From Clusia tigrina (taxonomy: Eukaryota; Arthropoda; Insecta; Diptera; Clusiidae): a DNA stretch of 64,000 nt. The DNA is taken from the NCBI GenBank assembly GCA_920105625.2, contig OV050030.1, forward strand, positions 89,623,652-89,687,651, in the 5' to 3' direction. Both the position numbers and the translations under genes were made by a program. Below the pieces are notes generated by a model. The model searched no databases, had not been told where the DNA came from, and saw only the letters and a list, made by a program, of their open reading frames with translations. Positions 1 through 10,560 of this stretch are shown in pieces; the stretch's first letter is position 1; each line of letters starts with the position of its first letter.

Positions 1-1134
1 GGAAGTGCGCCTCCTTCTGGACAAAACTGGACACGTGCACAACAGGTGAGCAGTAGACTCTTCCTCCTCCTCGTCCATGCAACTCCTGCAGAAGTCATTA
101 GAGGCGATCCCCAGCCTACACCCGTGTGTGCCTAGAGTCCAGTGTCCCGTTAATACGCTAATCACGGGACCTATGCTTTGTCTATTTAGAGCCAGTAGGT
201 CCTTAGAGCGCTTGACATTTATCTCTGGCCAGGTTTGTCTAGCTATTTTACATCCTGAAAGTTCAGACCAGCGCCTGCCCGCTGTTCCTAAGGATGTTGT
301 ATTTACTAAGAGCTTACATGTGGCAGTAGGAATACCGAATTGCGACCTATCTGGTTCCATCGGTATGGTAGTACCCTCACGGGCAAGTTCATCCGCCTTG
401 CAGTTCCCTGGAATATCTCTGTGACCGGGAACCCAGCACAGATGCAGACGGGTCTGCTTAGCTATCTCGTCTAAAGATTTGCGGCAGCTCTTGACGGTTT
501 TTGAGGTGATAGAAAATGAGTCCAGGGAGCGCAAAGCAGCTTGGCTGTAAAATATCAAGTCCAGATATCTTCTTCTTCCTTAGCCAAGACAGTGCTGCCT
601 CTATAGCCGCGACCTCTGCCTGAAAACACTGCAGTGGTCGGACATCCTAAAGGACATGTTAATATCAAAATCTTCTGAGAATGCACCACATCCCACCCTA
701 CTCTGTAGTTTGGATCCATCTGTGTAGATGTGAACCCTTTCTACATGAGGTGGGATGCCATCCTTCCATTCGTCCCTGGAGGGAAAGGAGATCTTGCACA
801 TACCATTGAAGGCGTACATTAGTGTGATGTAGTCGAAAGAGTCAGGAATACCCTCAAAATGTCTTAAAATGGACACATGATCTACATTCCTGGCATCCCA
901 TTGATGCGTAGCTTTTAGCCTGATAGCTGAGTTTGCAGCCATTTTTTCGCCAAAAAGCCTAAAAGGCAGCAGATTGAGCATAATGTCCAATGCTGCCGTT
1001 GGAGTCGTTCTAATAGCACTACTTATGAATACCTCTGCCGTTCTTTGTACCTTTGTTATCAGCCTATTGTATATGGACTTACCTAGCGCTGTCCACCAAG
1101 CAAGCACCCCATAGAAAAGGACTGGTCGTACCAC
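1..1134 (-). pseudogene. LINE ORF2 thumb, RNase H and cysteine-rich C-terminus, truncated by window edge
   Basis: The frame 1134-601 begins in the RT thumb (PVLFYGVLAWWTAL) and reaches the RNase H start HIYTDGSKLQ with its first acidic residue. After a shift the minus strand of 1-600 continues with the RNase H end (WVPGHRDIPGNC, ADELA) and a Cys/His tail (FCRSCMDEEEE then HLLCTCP). RNase H removes the RNA template in LOA/I-type elements. The coding region runs off base 1. Confidence 0.8.
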
Positions 1135-1270
1135 AGCTGTGTATATCCAATAGGCTACCTTAGTCTTGCAAGCGTACAGAGCTACCTGAGCCTTCCTAAT
1201 GAGTTCAGCTTCCTATCTAGGATCACGCCCAGATATTTAGCTTCCTCGACATGGCTAATATCTACACCCA

Positions 1271-2704
1271 TTAATTTTGGAGCATAAATTGAGGAATTTT
1301 ATACTTCCTAGTGAAGAGTACCAGCTTAGTCTTGGTCGGATTAACCCCCAACCCACAGTCAGTAATCCATTTAGAGAGAATGTGCAGCATGTTTTGCATC
1401 AAGTCCCTCAAAGTAGATATGTATTTACCAGAGATACTAATAGCAACATCAGCCGCATACGCAACCACCTTGCACCCTTCCCTCTCCAGTCGATCAAGCA
1501 GCTGATTTACCGCAAGATTTCAGAGTAGGGATGAAACAACTCCACCTTGAGGTGTGCCTCTGCACACGGACTTCTTGGCCGACGCCGCCCCCAGCTGTAA
1601 ATTGATTATCCTGCTACTAAGCATGTTTTCAATCCGCCTACTAATGGCGGGTTCCACCTCCAAGTCTCGCATCGCACCGATTATTGCGTCTGATTTGATA
1701 TTGTTAAAAGCTCGTTCAATGTCCAGGAAAGCCACTAGGGAGAACTCATTGTTGTGCAGGGAGCACTCAATCCTAGAGACTAAGGAGTGTAAAGCGGTCT
1801 CCACCGATTTACCCTTAAAGTAGGCATGCTGAGAGACTGAAAGTTTCTGTCTGTCTATAGTGAGCCTCAGATGAATATCTAACAACCTTTCCAGGATTTT
1901 TAGACGGAAGGAGGACAGACTAATGGGTCTTAAGTCCCCTGGAGCTGTGTGCGAGCTTTTGCCGGCCTTGGGTATAAAAATTACCCTCACATGCTTCCAT
2001 GAGTCTGGAATATACGCTAATTCAAGACAACTATTATAGATCTTTAACAGCCACTCTATTATAAGATTCTCTGACTGCTGAATTTCAATTGGAGCTACAC
2101 CATCTGGGCCAGATGATTTAAATGGCTTGAAGCTATGGATAGCCCATTGCAATTTTGGTTTCGTGACTATGTCTGAGTTGACTTCAACTAGATTCCCGCT
2201 GGGCTTCGTTCTCCGAGAAATGGTGCGCGAGCAGCCAGGGAAGTGAGTCTCCAGAAGAAGCTCTAGAGTCTCATTACTATTTGAAGTCCAGGATCCATCC
2301 TCCCTCCTCAGGTAACCAGGGACCATTGGAGCAGTTGATAGGATCTTCCTCAACCTGGACGTCTCAGAGATATCTTCTACGTCACCGCAAAAGTTCCTCC
2401 ACGATTCTCTCTGTGCTTTCCTTAGCTTACTTTTGAAGGCTCTGAGTGCTGCCTTATATAAAGCCCAGTCTGCACTATCTCTAGACTTCTTTGCGCTGTT
2501 GAAAAGTCTCCTACAGTTTTGTCTGAGTTCCCTAATTTCCTCCCCCCACCATATGGGTTTTTGTTTCCCCCTGGGTCTACTGAGGGGACAAGAGACCAAT
2601 AGAGCCTTGTGAAGAGCAACCGTTAGAACCTCCACAGACCTATCAATTTCGTCACACGTGCTTGTGCTTGTGGGGTTCTGAGGTAGTAGTCTAGCTACAG
2701 TCAC
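1271..2704 (-). pseudogene. LINE ORF2 reverse transcriptase domain, active site altered
   Basis: The frame from 2704 to 1520 carries the RT fingers and palm: SSGPDGVAPIEIQ, LRPISLSS, LVAFLDIERAFNN (first catalytic Asp) and GTPQGGVVSSLL. The continuing frame (1468-1271) holds the active-site box, which reads YAAD instead of the usual YADD (FADD), followed by GLGVNPTKTKLVLFT. The order and spacing fit the LOA/I/R1 group. A frameshift lies between the two frames around 1500. The lost Asp would abolish catalysis even with the frame repaired. Confidence 0.85.
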
Positions 2705-2774
2705 CTTGTAGAGGTCCCAGTTTGCTTTCCGGACATTTCTAATAGCCTAAGGGCTAGGTAGACTATCTAGAAGA

Positions 2775-3433
2775 TCAAACTGAACCCATGATCCGAAAGG
2801 GATGTTCCTCTAGAACTCTCCAATTTGAGATCCGATCAAAAATTGATTCGGAGGCAAGGGTTAAGTCAAGGAATTCTTGCCTATTAGCAGTTATAAAAGT
2901 GGGTTCTGACCCCTTATTGCATACAGAAAGGTTAGTCGTTACAATATATTCATATAATGACTCACCTCGTTCATTGACATCCGTGCTTCCCCAGATGTCA
3001 TGGTGCGCATTGGCATCGCATCCAATAATAACAGCCACCCGTTGAGTCTTTGCATCCACAACAAGCTTCTGTAGGTTGGCTTCTGGAAGGATCTCATGGA
3101 CATGCGCCATATAGGCCGAGACCAACCAGTACCGTCCCTTGCCAGTTTCCAGGCAGACGGCCGTTACATCCTTGTTGCTGTAATTGGGGAGAATAAATGA
3201 GCTAACATTCTAATGAGGATACAAGACCTATTGAGGATACAAGACCTAGGTCTTCCTTCACTTACGGTAAACAGCAAGCTATAATTTTCAGTCCTGAGAC
3301 CACATACCAAGTCCCCGTGTATCCAGGGTTCTTGGATCAGGACAATGTCTACTCCGCCTTTTGCAAGACGGAGCTGAAGGCTGGCAGACGCCGCCTTCGA
3401 GTGATGGAGGTTAATCTGCACTATTCGTAGCAT
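2775..3433 (-). pseudogene. LINE ORF2 endonuclease domain (EEP type), broken
   Basis: The ORF2 start at 3433 reads MLRIVQINLHHSKAA and continues to LIQEPW, the usual first catalytic Glu context of exonuclease-endonuclease-phosphatase domains. After a frame change near 3160, the second part (3125-2775) has GCDANAHHDIWGS, matching the Asp-x-Asn catalytic signature, and a TFI/DLTLAS ending. In the family this domain nicks target DNA for target-primed reverse transcription. The copy has a frameshift and a short local duplication (GAGGATACAAGACCTA-like repeat near 3215-3247), so it cannot make an intact enzyme. Confidence 0.8.
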
Positions 3434-4455
3434 CTTTGCTACTTGTAGCGCTGGTCACTTCCACCACCGTGACATCAGCCTCAGACTCCGAGTCTGACTC
3501 CAGAAGGACTTCCTCCTCACTGAGTGTGGTTGTCCCTAGGAGACTCTCCAAACCCCCCACAGTTGACATAGAGTCACTGCGTTTCGGGTGCATGGCGGAG
3601 TCCTCAGCAGCAGCAGGATCAGCAGTTACCCCTGAGGGTGTCACTACCGCTTGATCCGTGTAAGACGGTTGCCCGTCCTTTTTGTAGACCTTGAGGCTTG
3701 TGGATGAGAAGCCATAGCCCACGACCCAATTGGATTTCGCTAGAGATTCGGCGTTCACCACAAGGGTTATTGACCTGTAATCCCCTCTTGGTTCCTCTAC
3801 CTTAGTAACCTTCCAATTGTTAGTCGGGAGCTGCTGGTTGCTCAACCTAAATATCTCCAAGATAGCCTCAGGGCTATCTTGGAGATTCGGTTCGGCTGGG
3901 ATCCACGCGCGCGCTCTAGGTCTACTAGGGATCAACTCCCTAGGTACGACTTCGAGCCTTGCGCCTGGCCATGCTTCGCCTATCCTGGAGATCGCAATCT
4001 TATAAAGGTCGACTGACCTTTGATCCGCAATCAGCTTCACGTGGCCCTGATGCCATCCGCTGTCGCGAAAAGAGGGAAAACTGGAGGTAGAGCCTTGAAA
4101 GGCTTACTTCTACCTTTTTCAAGCACTCAGGAGTGATACTGCCATCCGGGTCATTACGATCTATGACCACCATGCCCTGATGTCCTTTCAGCACTTCGCT
4201 GAAGGACTTCGTGGTGACAGTACCGCGCTTTTTAAACTTCTTTGGGTCCGGGTGGGTGGTCTCTTCTAGGGACCGTTGACGTTTTGTAGCCTGTTGTGTT
4301 GGAGCTTGAGACTCCTTCACGACTTTCGTCGCCCACTCGAGGGAAGCCTTCTGCTTCACCGTCCTCTCCTTCTCTGGGATCCGCGACAAGCGTTCCACCG
4401 TCCGGAGAGCACCCCTTTTTACCTTGTAGAACCTTTTGGTTCCCTGGTTAGCCAC
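3411..4455 (-). pseudogene. LINE ORF1 (gag-like nucleic-acid binding protein), frameshifted
   Basis: Two overlapping minus-strand frames (4455-4000 and 4040-3411) together make about 350 codons. The first half is very basic (KRFYKVKRGALRTVERLSR, several KK/KR runs), as expected for an RNA-binding LINE ORF1. The second half has an IGEAWPGARLEVVPRELIPS stretch followed by a region like the C-terminal domain seen in ORF1 of LOA-type elements, then an acidic serine-rich tail. No CCHC knuckle is visible. The frame change near 4040 breaks it. The tail overlaps the ORF2 start at 3433. In the family ORF1 binds element RNA to form the particle; here this is inferred from position and composition. Confidence 0.65.
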
Positions 4456-4925
4456 ACTATCGCAGCACGTGGCTTTGCTTGTGCCAGGCTCGTCGTCCTT
4501 AGCTTAGAGTGTGCAGAGGATTTTGGATCCCCATCCGAAATAGCGTTTAGAGATCGCAGGTCAGTTTTTTTTTTTGTAAATTGTTCATCTGGTTCTTACA
4601 GCCACCCGCTCGATTAATCGAGTTAAGGCAGCCAAAAATTTGAAAGGGGAATGGGTTGGTCAACTGTGGCAGCGCCCCGTACCACAGCAAGGCCACCGTT
4701 ACTACCTGAGGCGGCCTGGTGTCAGGAATGGGAGCTCCGTTAGGATACAGCCTAATTCTCCTCCTGGCTGCAAAGCAACATCCAATGGACACGATCCCAA
4801 GAACACCCTGGATTAGGAGGGAGACAGTTCTTAGTTGGATTACTCCGCAGTAGTCAGTCCGGCTAGGGTAATCCCATAAGAGCCGAAACTCCGCCATCCA
4901 AACCCATTGCGTCACTGCAATCACT
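4456..4925 (-). other. 5' leader of the LOA-like LINE
   Basis: This lies directly upstream of ORF1. It holds a 125-codon open stretch (4924-4547) with no recognisable domain and a T-rich run at 4564-4575. I regard it as LINE 5' UTR, which in this group carries an internal promoter; no promoter motif can be asserted. Confidence 0.4.
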
Positions 4926-4971
4926 TAAGCCTTCATAAACCGCCAAGGTGACTGCTCTTCACGAAGGCAAA

Positions 4972-5234
4972 TTATATAGGCAAATTCAGACAAAGTTGTT
5001 TTAGTGTAATCTGGAAACTGTTCTTGTAGTAAGCAATAATTTGTAATAAATATTGCTTATTTTGTTCGTCTTTAGTCAACACTTTATTATATTCTTCCAT
5101 TAACTGCACACCTCTTTCTGCGGTGTCATTAACAGCTCTTATTTTATGAAGGAGATTTGATGCTCGATTATAATCATCATTATAAATCCATCTATCTGGT
5201 GAAAGATATAAGAAGCCAGTCGAAATATAAAACT
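4972..5234 (-). pseudogene. C-terminal fragment of an uncharacterised transposon protein family
   Basis: The minus strand encodes FLYLSPDRWIYNDDYNRA, then VNDTAERGVQLMEEYN, LTKDEQNKQYLLQ and ends in NLPI before a TAA at 4974-4972. I recognise the VND-x-AERGV-x-L plus LTK-D/E-E pattern from a protein family that is highly repeated in arthropod genomes, but I cannot give it an established name or function. The upstream end stops at an in-frame TAA next to the hairpin at 5245-5277. A plausible earlier piece of the same protein lies on the opposite strand at 5408-5698. Confidence 0.55.
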
Positions 5235-5244
5235 GTTAAAAAAA

Positions 5245-5277
5245 TTGGTTAATCAAAAACAATTTTTGATTAACCAA
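5245..5277. repeat. Perfect 15-bp inverted repeat with 3-nt loop
   Basis: TTGGTTAATCAAAAA at 5245-5259 is followed by CAA and its exact reverse complement at 5263-5277. It sits between two pieces of one transposon protein that face opposite ways, so it may mark the point of a fold-back or inversion. Confidence 0.9.
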
Positions 5278-5407
5278 CGGCAAAAATTAGAAGAGATAAA
5301 TTTAGGTAAAATTTGTGCTTTCATTATTCATTTCTATTGAGAAGTCTTGATTTAAATATCCCATTGCACCACAAGCAGCATACCAGGATTTTTGCTTCTT
5401 AAAAAAT

Positions 5408-5698
5408 ATGTATGAATTTCAAAATGTTAATGAGGATATTTTACAAATAGCTATTAAGAAAATGAGTAACCATTTGTGTTATTTAGCTGACGAAAGCATT
5501 GGATTATCATTCTTCGATAAAAATATTCCATCTGAAATCAACCAGAAAACGAGTGGCAGATTAAAACGTTTTATTACCATTGATAACAAAGATGAAATGA
5601 AGATGTATATGATAGTAACGTTATTGAACCAAACGACTTATCTAGAGATGCAGTTAAGCGTATTCCTTTATAACCTGAAAGAGTTGAGGAATATGTAG
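5408..5698 (+). pseudogene. Middle fragment of the same uncharacterised transposon protein, opposite strand
   Basis: The open frame contains NHLCYLADESIGLSFFDKNI followed by a short conserved-looking helix region and then unrelated sequence. The motif HL-x-YL-x-E-x-x-x-L-x-FFD-x-x is the part that, in the family I have in mind, precedes the AERGV segment. Here the AERGV segment is on the minus strand 200 bp to the left, so the gene is broken by an inversion. No start codon with context; no function is claimed. Confidence 0.45.
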
Positions 5699-5759
5699 GA
5701 AAATCGTTTGAGTATTTCATGACGGAAAACACACTGAAAGTTTTTAGTCTATGAGACCT

Positions 5760-6104
5760 GTAGCTCGTTTCTGTAAGTCTTCTCTACCAATTATTTTTCT
5801 ACTGGTAGAGAATGTGACGTCAGAGTGACGTCATTCTCTACTATTGTGTTTTTGTAAGTGTGGTGAGTAGCGTTTTGAATTCTCTACTAGTAGAGAAATT
5901 CTCAACTAGTAGAGAAATTCTCAACTACTAATTAGCAAGTGAGAATTGACACAACCAGTCGAGAATGGATGCATTAAGTAATGTTTTTGTTAAAAATGAA
6001 ATATAAAAAAAAAATTAGTCATTTTTAAACAAGAACGATGAGTTTCTAGTTATTCTATAATATAAAATTGTGTGTTTTTATTTTTAGAAAAAGCAGCGCG
6101 CGAG
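5760..6104 (+). mobile_element. Harbinger-like terminal region or MITE fragment, rich in palindromes
   Basis: It starts with GTAGCTCGTTTCTGTAA (5760-5776), identical over 17 bases to 35307-35323 at the left end of the Harbinger transposase locus. Inside are an imperfect inverted repeat with two TGACGTCA sites (5805-5841) and a perfect 18-bp palindrome TTCTCTACTAGTAGAGAA (5880-5897), followed by further half copies. The Harbinger locus carries the same motif as CAGTAGAGAA/TTCTCTACTG. These are likely transposase or Myb-type accessory protein binding sites. The right end is cut by the Gypsy 5' LTR at about 6105. Confidence 0.6.
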
Positions 6105-6400
6105 TAATGTATTATAATAGTCGACCAATCGGAACTACTTAAAGAAATGAAAGAGAAAGACTAAAGAGCTTAATGTACCGTTAAGTCTGAGTGCAAAACG
6201 TGTCGATCGCAAGCTCTTTGAGTAGTTCAGTAGTGGCGTGATTATAAAAGAGAATAGAAGTGCTGAATGTAAATGAGAACTAAATTTAAAGCATAAATAA
6301 AATAAATAAATTTTTAAACATTGTTTTTCACGAAATAAACATAAATAAAATATATAAATTTTTAAACATTGTTTTTCACAAGAGAACAGAAATACATAAC
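6105..6400 (+). repeat. 5' LTR of the Gypsy element
   Basis: The left limit is set by the match with the 3' LTR start at 16394; the right limit by the primer-binding site at 6401. A TTATAAAAG TATA-like box lies near 6242, and AATAAA signals follow at 6294-6306. The U5 part has an imperfect direct duplication of about 48 bp, both copies ending in AAACATTGTTTTTCAC (6317-6332 and 6364-6379). Confidence 0.75.
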
Positions 6401-6418
6401 TGGCGCAGCCGTGATAGG
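6401..6418 (+). other. Primer-binding site of the Gypsy element
   Basis: TGGCGCAGCCGTGATAGG directly follows the LTR. It resembles the TGGCGCAGTCG-type sites of errantiviruses that are primed by a serine tRNA; the tRNA match itself was not tested. Confidence 0.65.
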
Positions 6419-6531
6419 ACAACAAAAGTTGCCCGAAAAGAACTTATTAACAAAAAAAAATTATAAGTGAAAAGTTGATCGTGAAAAATAGGCAGAACAA
6501 AGCAGTGCTATAAAAATAAATTTTAAACAAC

Positions 6532-7724
6532 ATGAATATGGAATCTTTAATTGAGGTTACGCAAGAAACGCAAAATGCGTTAAGAGTCCTAACACACATT
6601 CAAGCAAACATGATAAACAACCCTGCAGCTGAAAAAGAAAGACAGCTGCTGGAAATTAAACATCTAACGCCGTTCAACGGAACAAATACCAACACAGTGA
6701 CAGCCTTTATTCAAGGCGTGGAATATTATTTACAGCGCATTACAGCGCATGAATGATGACAATAACAAGAGGGCAGCAGTGGCGACGATTTACATACAGA
6801 AGATACAATGTGAAGCTAAAACGGCATTACTACATTTACGAGAATATGACAACTGGAGCAACATTAAGCTAGCTTTATGTAGCAGATACCGTCCAGATAT
6901 CAGAGTAGAGGAACTATATGACAAGATAGGCCGCATTAAAGTAAGAAACCCAAGTGACTAAATTGAAAGAATTCAATATTTTAAAAATAAAGCGGAAGAA
7001 TTAAAATTTTATTATGAACAAGAAAGCCAAGTGAATTTGAACGGAATCGAACCACTTATAATAAATACTATTAAAAGAATTACTCAAGGCACATTAGCAT
7101 ATGCTATAAAAAAATTGAACACCTATGTTGAAATAATAAATGAAATGAACTCTATTAGCTTTGAAGATAACTGTATTAAGAATGAGTATCGAATTTTTGA
7201 AAATAGACCAAACAATAATAAAATTAATCAACAAGGCAGGTGTAATAATACTAAACTGAATAACAGTAACCAATTACCAACACAACAACAACAACAACAA
7301 CGTACTAAAAATACTAACAACAACAATTACCACAACCCAAATAATCACCAACAAAATCGATCACAGTATAACACACACAGACAATACAACCAAAATCAAA
7401 CGGTACAATCCAGACAAAGCACACAAGAGAATCAGAACTAAAGTAATAACCGGTTTTACCAGGCAAATCAGAACAATCAGTACAATAATCAGTCAGGTAA
7501 TCAACAGGCAGTGAACTATCGTAGCGGCAATTATAAGGAACAAAGTCCTACTGTACCTATGGAGGTAGACAATATAACATTAGGTAGAAGTCAGCAGGGT
7601 AACCAAAAAATAAATTCAAGTGAAAACATTTTAGCTTTGTCGCAGAGACAAAATGTAGCAGCCCTAGAAAGATCTGAACAGCCAAGGTCATCTCATGAAA
7701 TAAATAATTTTTTTTATCAATTAG
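6532..7724 (+). pseudogene. Gypsy gag, frameshifted and with stops
   Basis: The start ATG at 6532 gives MNMESLIEVTQETQNALRVL and a helical capsid-like region (FNGTNTNTVTAFIQGVEYYL). A 10-bp tandem duplication (TACAGCGCAT at 6731-6740 and 6741-6750) shifts the frame. It then continues in one frame with premature stops at 6959 and 7439, through a long Asn/Gln-rich segment and a PMEVDN motif near 7556. No CCHC knuckle is visible, consistent with errantivirus gag. Gag packages element RNA. Confidence 0.7.
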
Positions 7725-9952
7725 CCTCGGAATTCTACCAAACACCCATAATCAAAATAACTATAAAAAATAAAACTTATTTAGCTCTAATTGACACCGG
7801 TGCTGTAAATGTAAGCATGGTAAGCAAATAAATAAATGATTTGGATAAACATGATATAACACCGATTTCATATACTACAATAAATAAAAGAGATTATTTT
7901 AACCAAGAAATACATACACCTTGCCCTAAAGAATTCAATGTCGAAGAAAAAGCCCTATGTAGGTGGAAGGTCGCTCCATTTATGTATGATAGAAAATATC
8001 AGTTTATAATTGGCACCGACATACTTCGATATCTACAGGCCAAGATTGGCATGGAAGACAACAAAATAATTTGTAATAATGCTATTATACAATTCGAAGA
8101 ACACCCTTTTGACAGAATAACGGTACTTGAAATAAAGACAGAAAATGAAATAACCGAAAACATTGATACTGAACACCTAAACGGAGAAGAAAAATTAGCA
8201 GTGAACAAATTACTCAGAAAATACACAACACTCTTCTATAAAGATGGAGACCAACTCACTCACACTCATGCAGTTGAGCATGAAATCAGAACTTCCACAG
8301 AAGAACAAATAAATGCAAAGTTGTATAGATACCCAAAAAAATATGAGGAAGAGGTTAGGAGACAGATACCTCAGATGGAAAGCCAAGGGATAATACGCCC
8401 CAGCAATTCTAGGTACACTAGTCCTTTCATAGTTATACCGAAAAAGATAGACAACTCAGGCAAGGAAAAATATAGATTGGTAGTAGATTATCGAAAACTC
8501 AACTCGATAAACGTGGATGACAAATTTCCACTACCAAACATAGATTCCATACTAGACAAGTTGGGAAAAGCCCAATATTTCTCAACGCTAGATTTAGCCA
8601 AAGGCTACCATCAAATCGTAGTCAAGGAGGAGGACAGATGTAAAACGGCATTTGTAACTCCTCATGGCCTATACGAATTTGTAAGAATGCCATTTGGCCT
8701 AAAAAACGCACCTGCCACGTTTCAACGTCTAATGAATGATGTACTCCGACCATTCATAAACAGATCTTGTGTAGTCTACTTAGACGACATCTTGATTTTC
8801 AGCGTCTCATTGCAAGAGAATATTATTAATTTGAAAGACATATTCAATGCATTAAAACAACATAACTTAAAAATTCAAATGGATAAATGCAACTTCATGA
8901 GACGAGAAACTCCATTTTTAGGACACATTTTGACTAAAGAAGGATTAAAACCCAACCCTGAAAAAATTAACTTCATTCAACAGCTTCCAATACCAAAAAC
9001 CGAAAAACAAATAAAAAGTTTATTAGGAGTAACAGGGTACTACAGGAACTTTATACAAAGCTATGCTCAAATAGCCAGTCCCATCATAAAATGCCTGCAG
9101 AAGGAGCAGAAGATCAATCCAATAGAACCGAACTACATAAACGCCTTCGAAAAGTTAAAATCGATCATAACGGAACATCCCGTCCTTAGGTACCCAGATT
9201 TCGATAAACCATTTATTGTAACAACAGATGCTTCCGATATCGCAATTGGAGCTGTACTTTCACAGGAAGGCCACCCTATATGTTACGCCTCAAGAACCTT
9301 AAACAAACATGAGAAGAACTATTCAGCTACTGACAAAGAGTTCTTGGCCGTAGTATGGGCAGTAGGCTATTTCCGGCCGTACCTATACGGTAGAAAATTT
9401 AAAATATACAGCGACCATTTACCACTAAAATTCCTAGTTACAAAACATCAAGGTAAAGATATGTCTACAAGACATCAGAAATGGTTAATTAAACTGAATG
9501 CTTATGAGTATACCCTTGATTATTTACAAGGAAAAACCAATAAAGTTGCCGATTTTTTATCAAGAATATCCTATGAACAACCCGAAGACTCAACTGAATA
9601 TGACAGTGAATTCGAATTAGAAATAAACAATAACGATATTGAAGAAGAAGAAGAAGATAATCAGAGCGAAACCAACACAACTATCCATTCAGCTGAAGAA
9701 AATTTATTAGATCATATAGGAATCAAGGAAACAATAGTTAACAAATATAGGATGCAAATAATAATAGTAGCTAACAAAGAAAAACATTCTGAAAATATAC
9801 ACGGGAATAAAATAATCTACATAGGTGAAACTGACCTCCCACAATGTAATGAAATTCTGTCAGCTCATACCTTAAAAGGTACCGTCGGCATTTATTCAGA
9901 ACTCAACGACCGACTGTACAATATAGTACAAGAAAACATCAGAATGAGGTAA
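7725..9952 (+). pseudogene. Gypsy protease, reverse transcriptase and RNase H
   Basis: The protease motif LIDTGAVNVSMV lies near 7788-7823; an in-frame TAA follows at 7829-7831. The downstream 703 codons, in the same frame, cover the tether, RT (RLVVDYRKLN, FSTLDLAKGYHQI, GLKNAPATFQRLMND, YLDDILIFS) and RNase H (TTDASDIAIGAVLSQ, TDKEFLAVVWAV, YSDHLPLKFL, FLSRI). The RT active site YLDD is intact. The first codon of the 703-codon stretch is TTG, so it is an open frame, not an independent start. The pol frame equals the gag frame once the gag duplication is discounted, which is unusual for this lineage. Confidence 0.88.
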
Positions 9953-10522
9953 AGCAACGATAATACAGTAAAATTCATAAAATGAGTTTACAGAGCCCAA
10001 AATATCACTTCCGAAGAAGAGTTAGTACAACAAATTTCTTTTTATCATACTAGAGATAGCCATCACTCTGGGATAAGTGAAACCTATCAGCAGCTTAAAA
10101 TGAAAATCTACTTTCCAAAACTGTTAGAGTACATAATCCGAGTGATCAACAATTGCCAATTATGCCAATTGGTAAAGAATGGCAGGAATCCTATCAAAGA
10201 AAAATTTCAAATCTCCGAAACTCCAAGTAAATTGAATGAAATTGTTCACATTGATACTTATACCATTATAAAAAATAATTTCTTGACGATCATAGATAAG
10301 TTTTCCAAATTTGGTTTTGTTTATCATGTAACAGATCAACATTCAATTACACTAGTAGAAATTTTAGAAGAACATATAGCGAGAATAGGAAAACCAAAAA
10401 GGATAGTCGCCGACAATGATTTCAAGAGTTTACAAATAGCAGAATTGGTAAATAAAGAAGACAAAACCAAATTCACATACCGGTAATGGAGATATAGAAA
10501 GATTTCACAATAGCAAAGCCGA
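9953..10522 (+). pseudogene. Gypsy integrase, N-terminal and core part
   Basis: In the same frame as the RT, after stops at 9950 and near 9983, this encodes the HHCC zinc region (HTRDSHHSG ... CQLCQL) and the catalytic core with Asp in HIDTYT and Asp in VADNDFKS. A frameshift near 10470 is followed by GDIERFHN, which supplies the catalytic Glu. The core is cut at 10522 by a solo LTR. Confidence 0.8.
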
Positions 10523-10560
10523 TGTGACGAGCAAAATTATTGACTAATTTTGCTCGCACA
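10523..10560. repeat. Terminal hairpin at the start of solo LTR A
   Basis: TGTGACGAGCAAAATTA (10523-10539) pairs with TAATTTTGCTCGCACA (10545-10560) over 16 bp with one bulged A and a 5-nt loop. The very first LTR base is in the stem. Confidence 0.85.

Larger units (their letters stand above)
1..4925 (-). mobile_element. LOA-like non-LTR retrotransposon (LINE), decayed, 3' end outside window
   Basis: Read on the minus strand, the order is a leader, a basic gag-like ORF1, then ORF2 with an apurinic-type endonuclease, reverse transcriptase, RNase H and a cysteine-rich tail. ORF1 and ORF2 overlap by about 23 bases, as in many LINEs. The presence of RNase H together with this endonuclease style points to the LOA/I group; LOA is my best assignment from the endonuclease start (RIVQINLHHSKA) and the RNase H end (WVPGHRDIPGNCKADELA). 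Several frameshifts separate the domains and the reverse transcriptase active site is altered, so the copy is dead. The 3' UTR and tail lie left of base 1. The 5' limit is not sharp and is placed before the unrelated fragment starting at 4972. Confidence 0.85.

Noticed and set aside
77..424. 115-codon plus-strand open frame
   Set aside because: It lies antisense to the RNase H and tail of the LOA-like LINE, which has clear protein motifs; it is a shadow.
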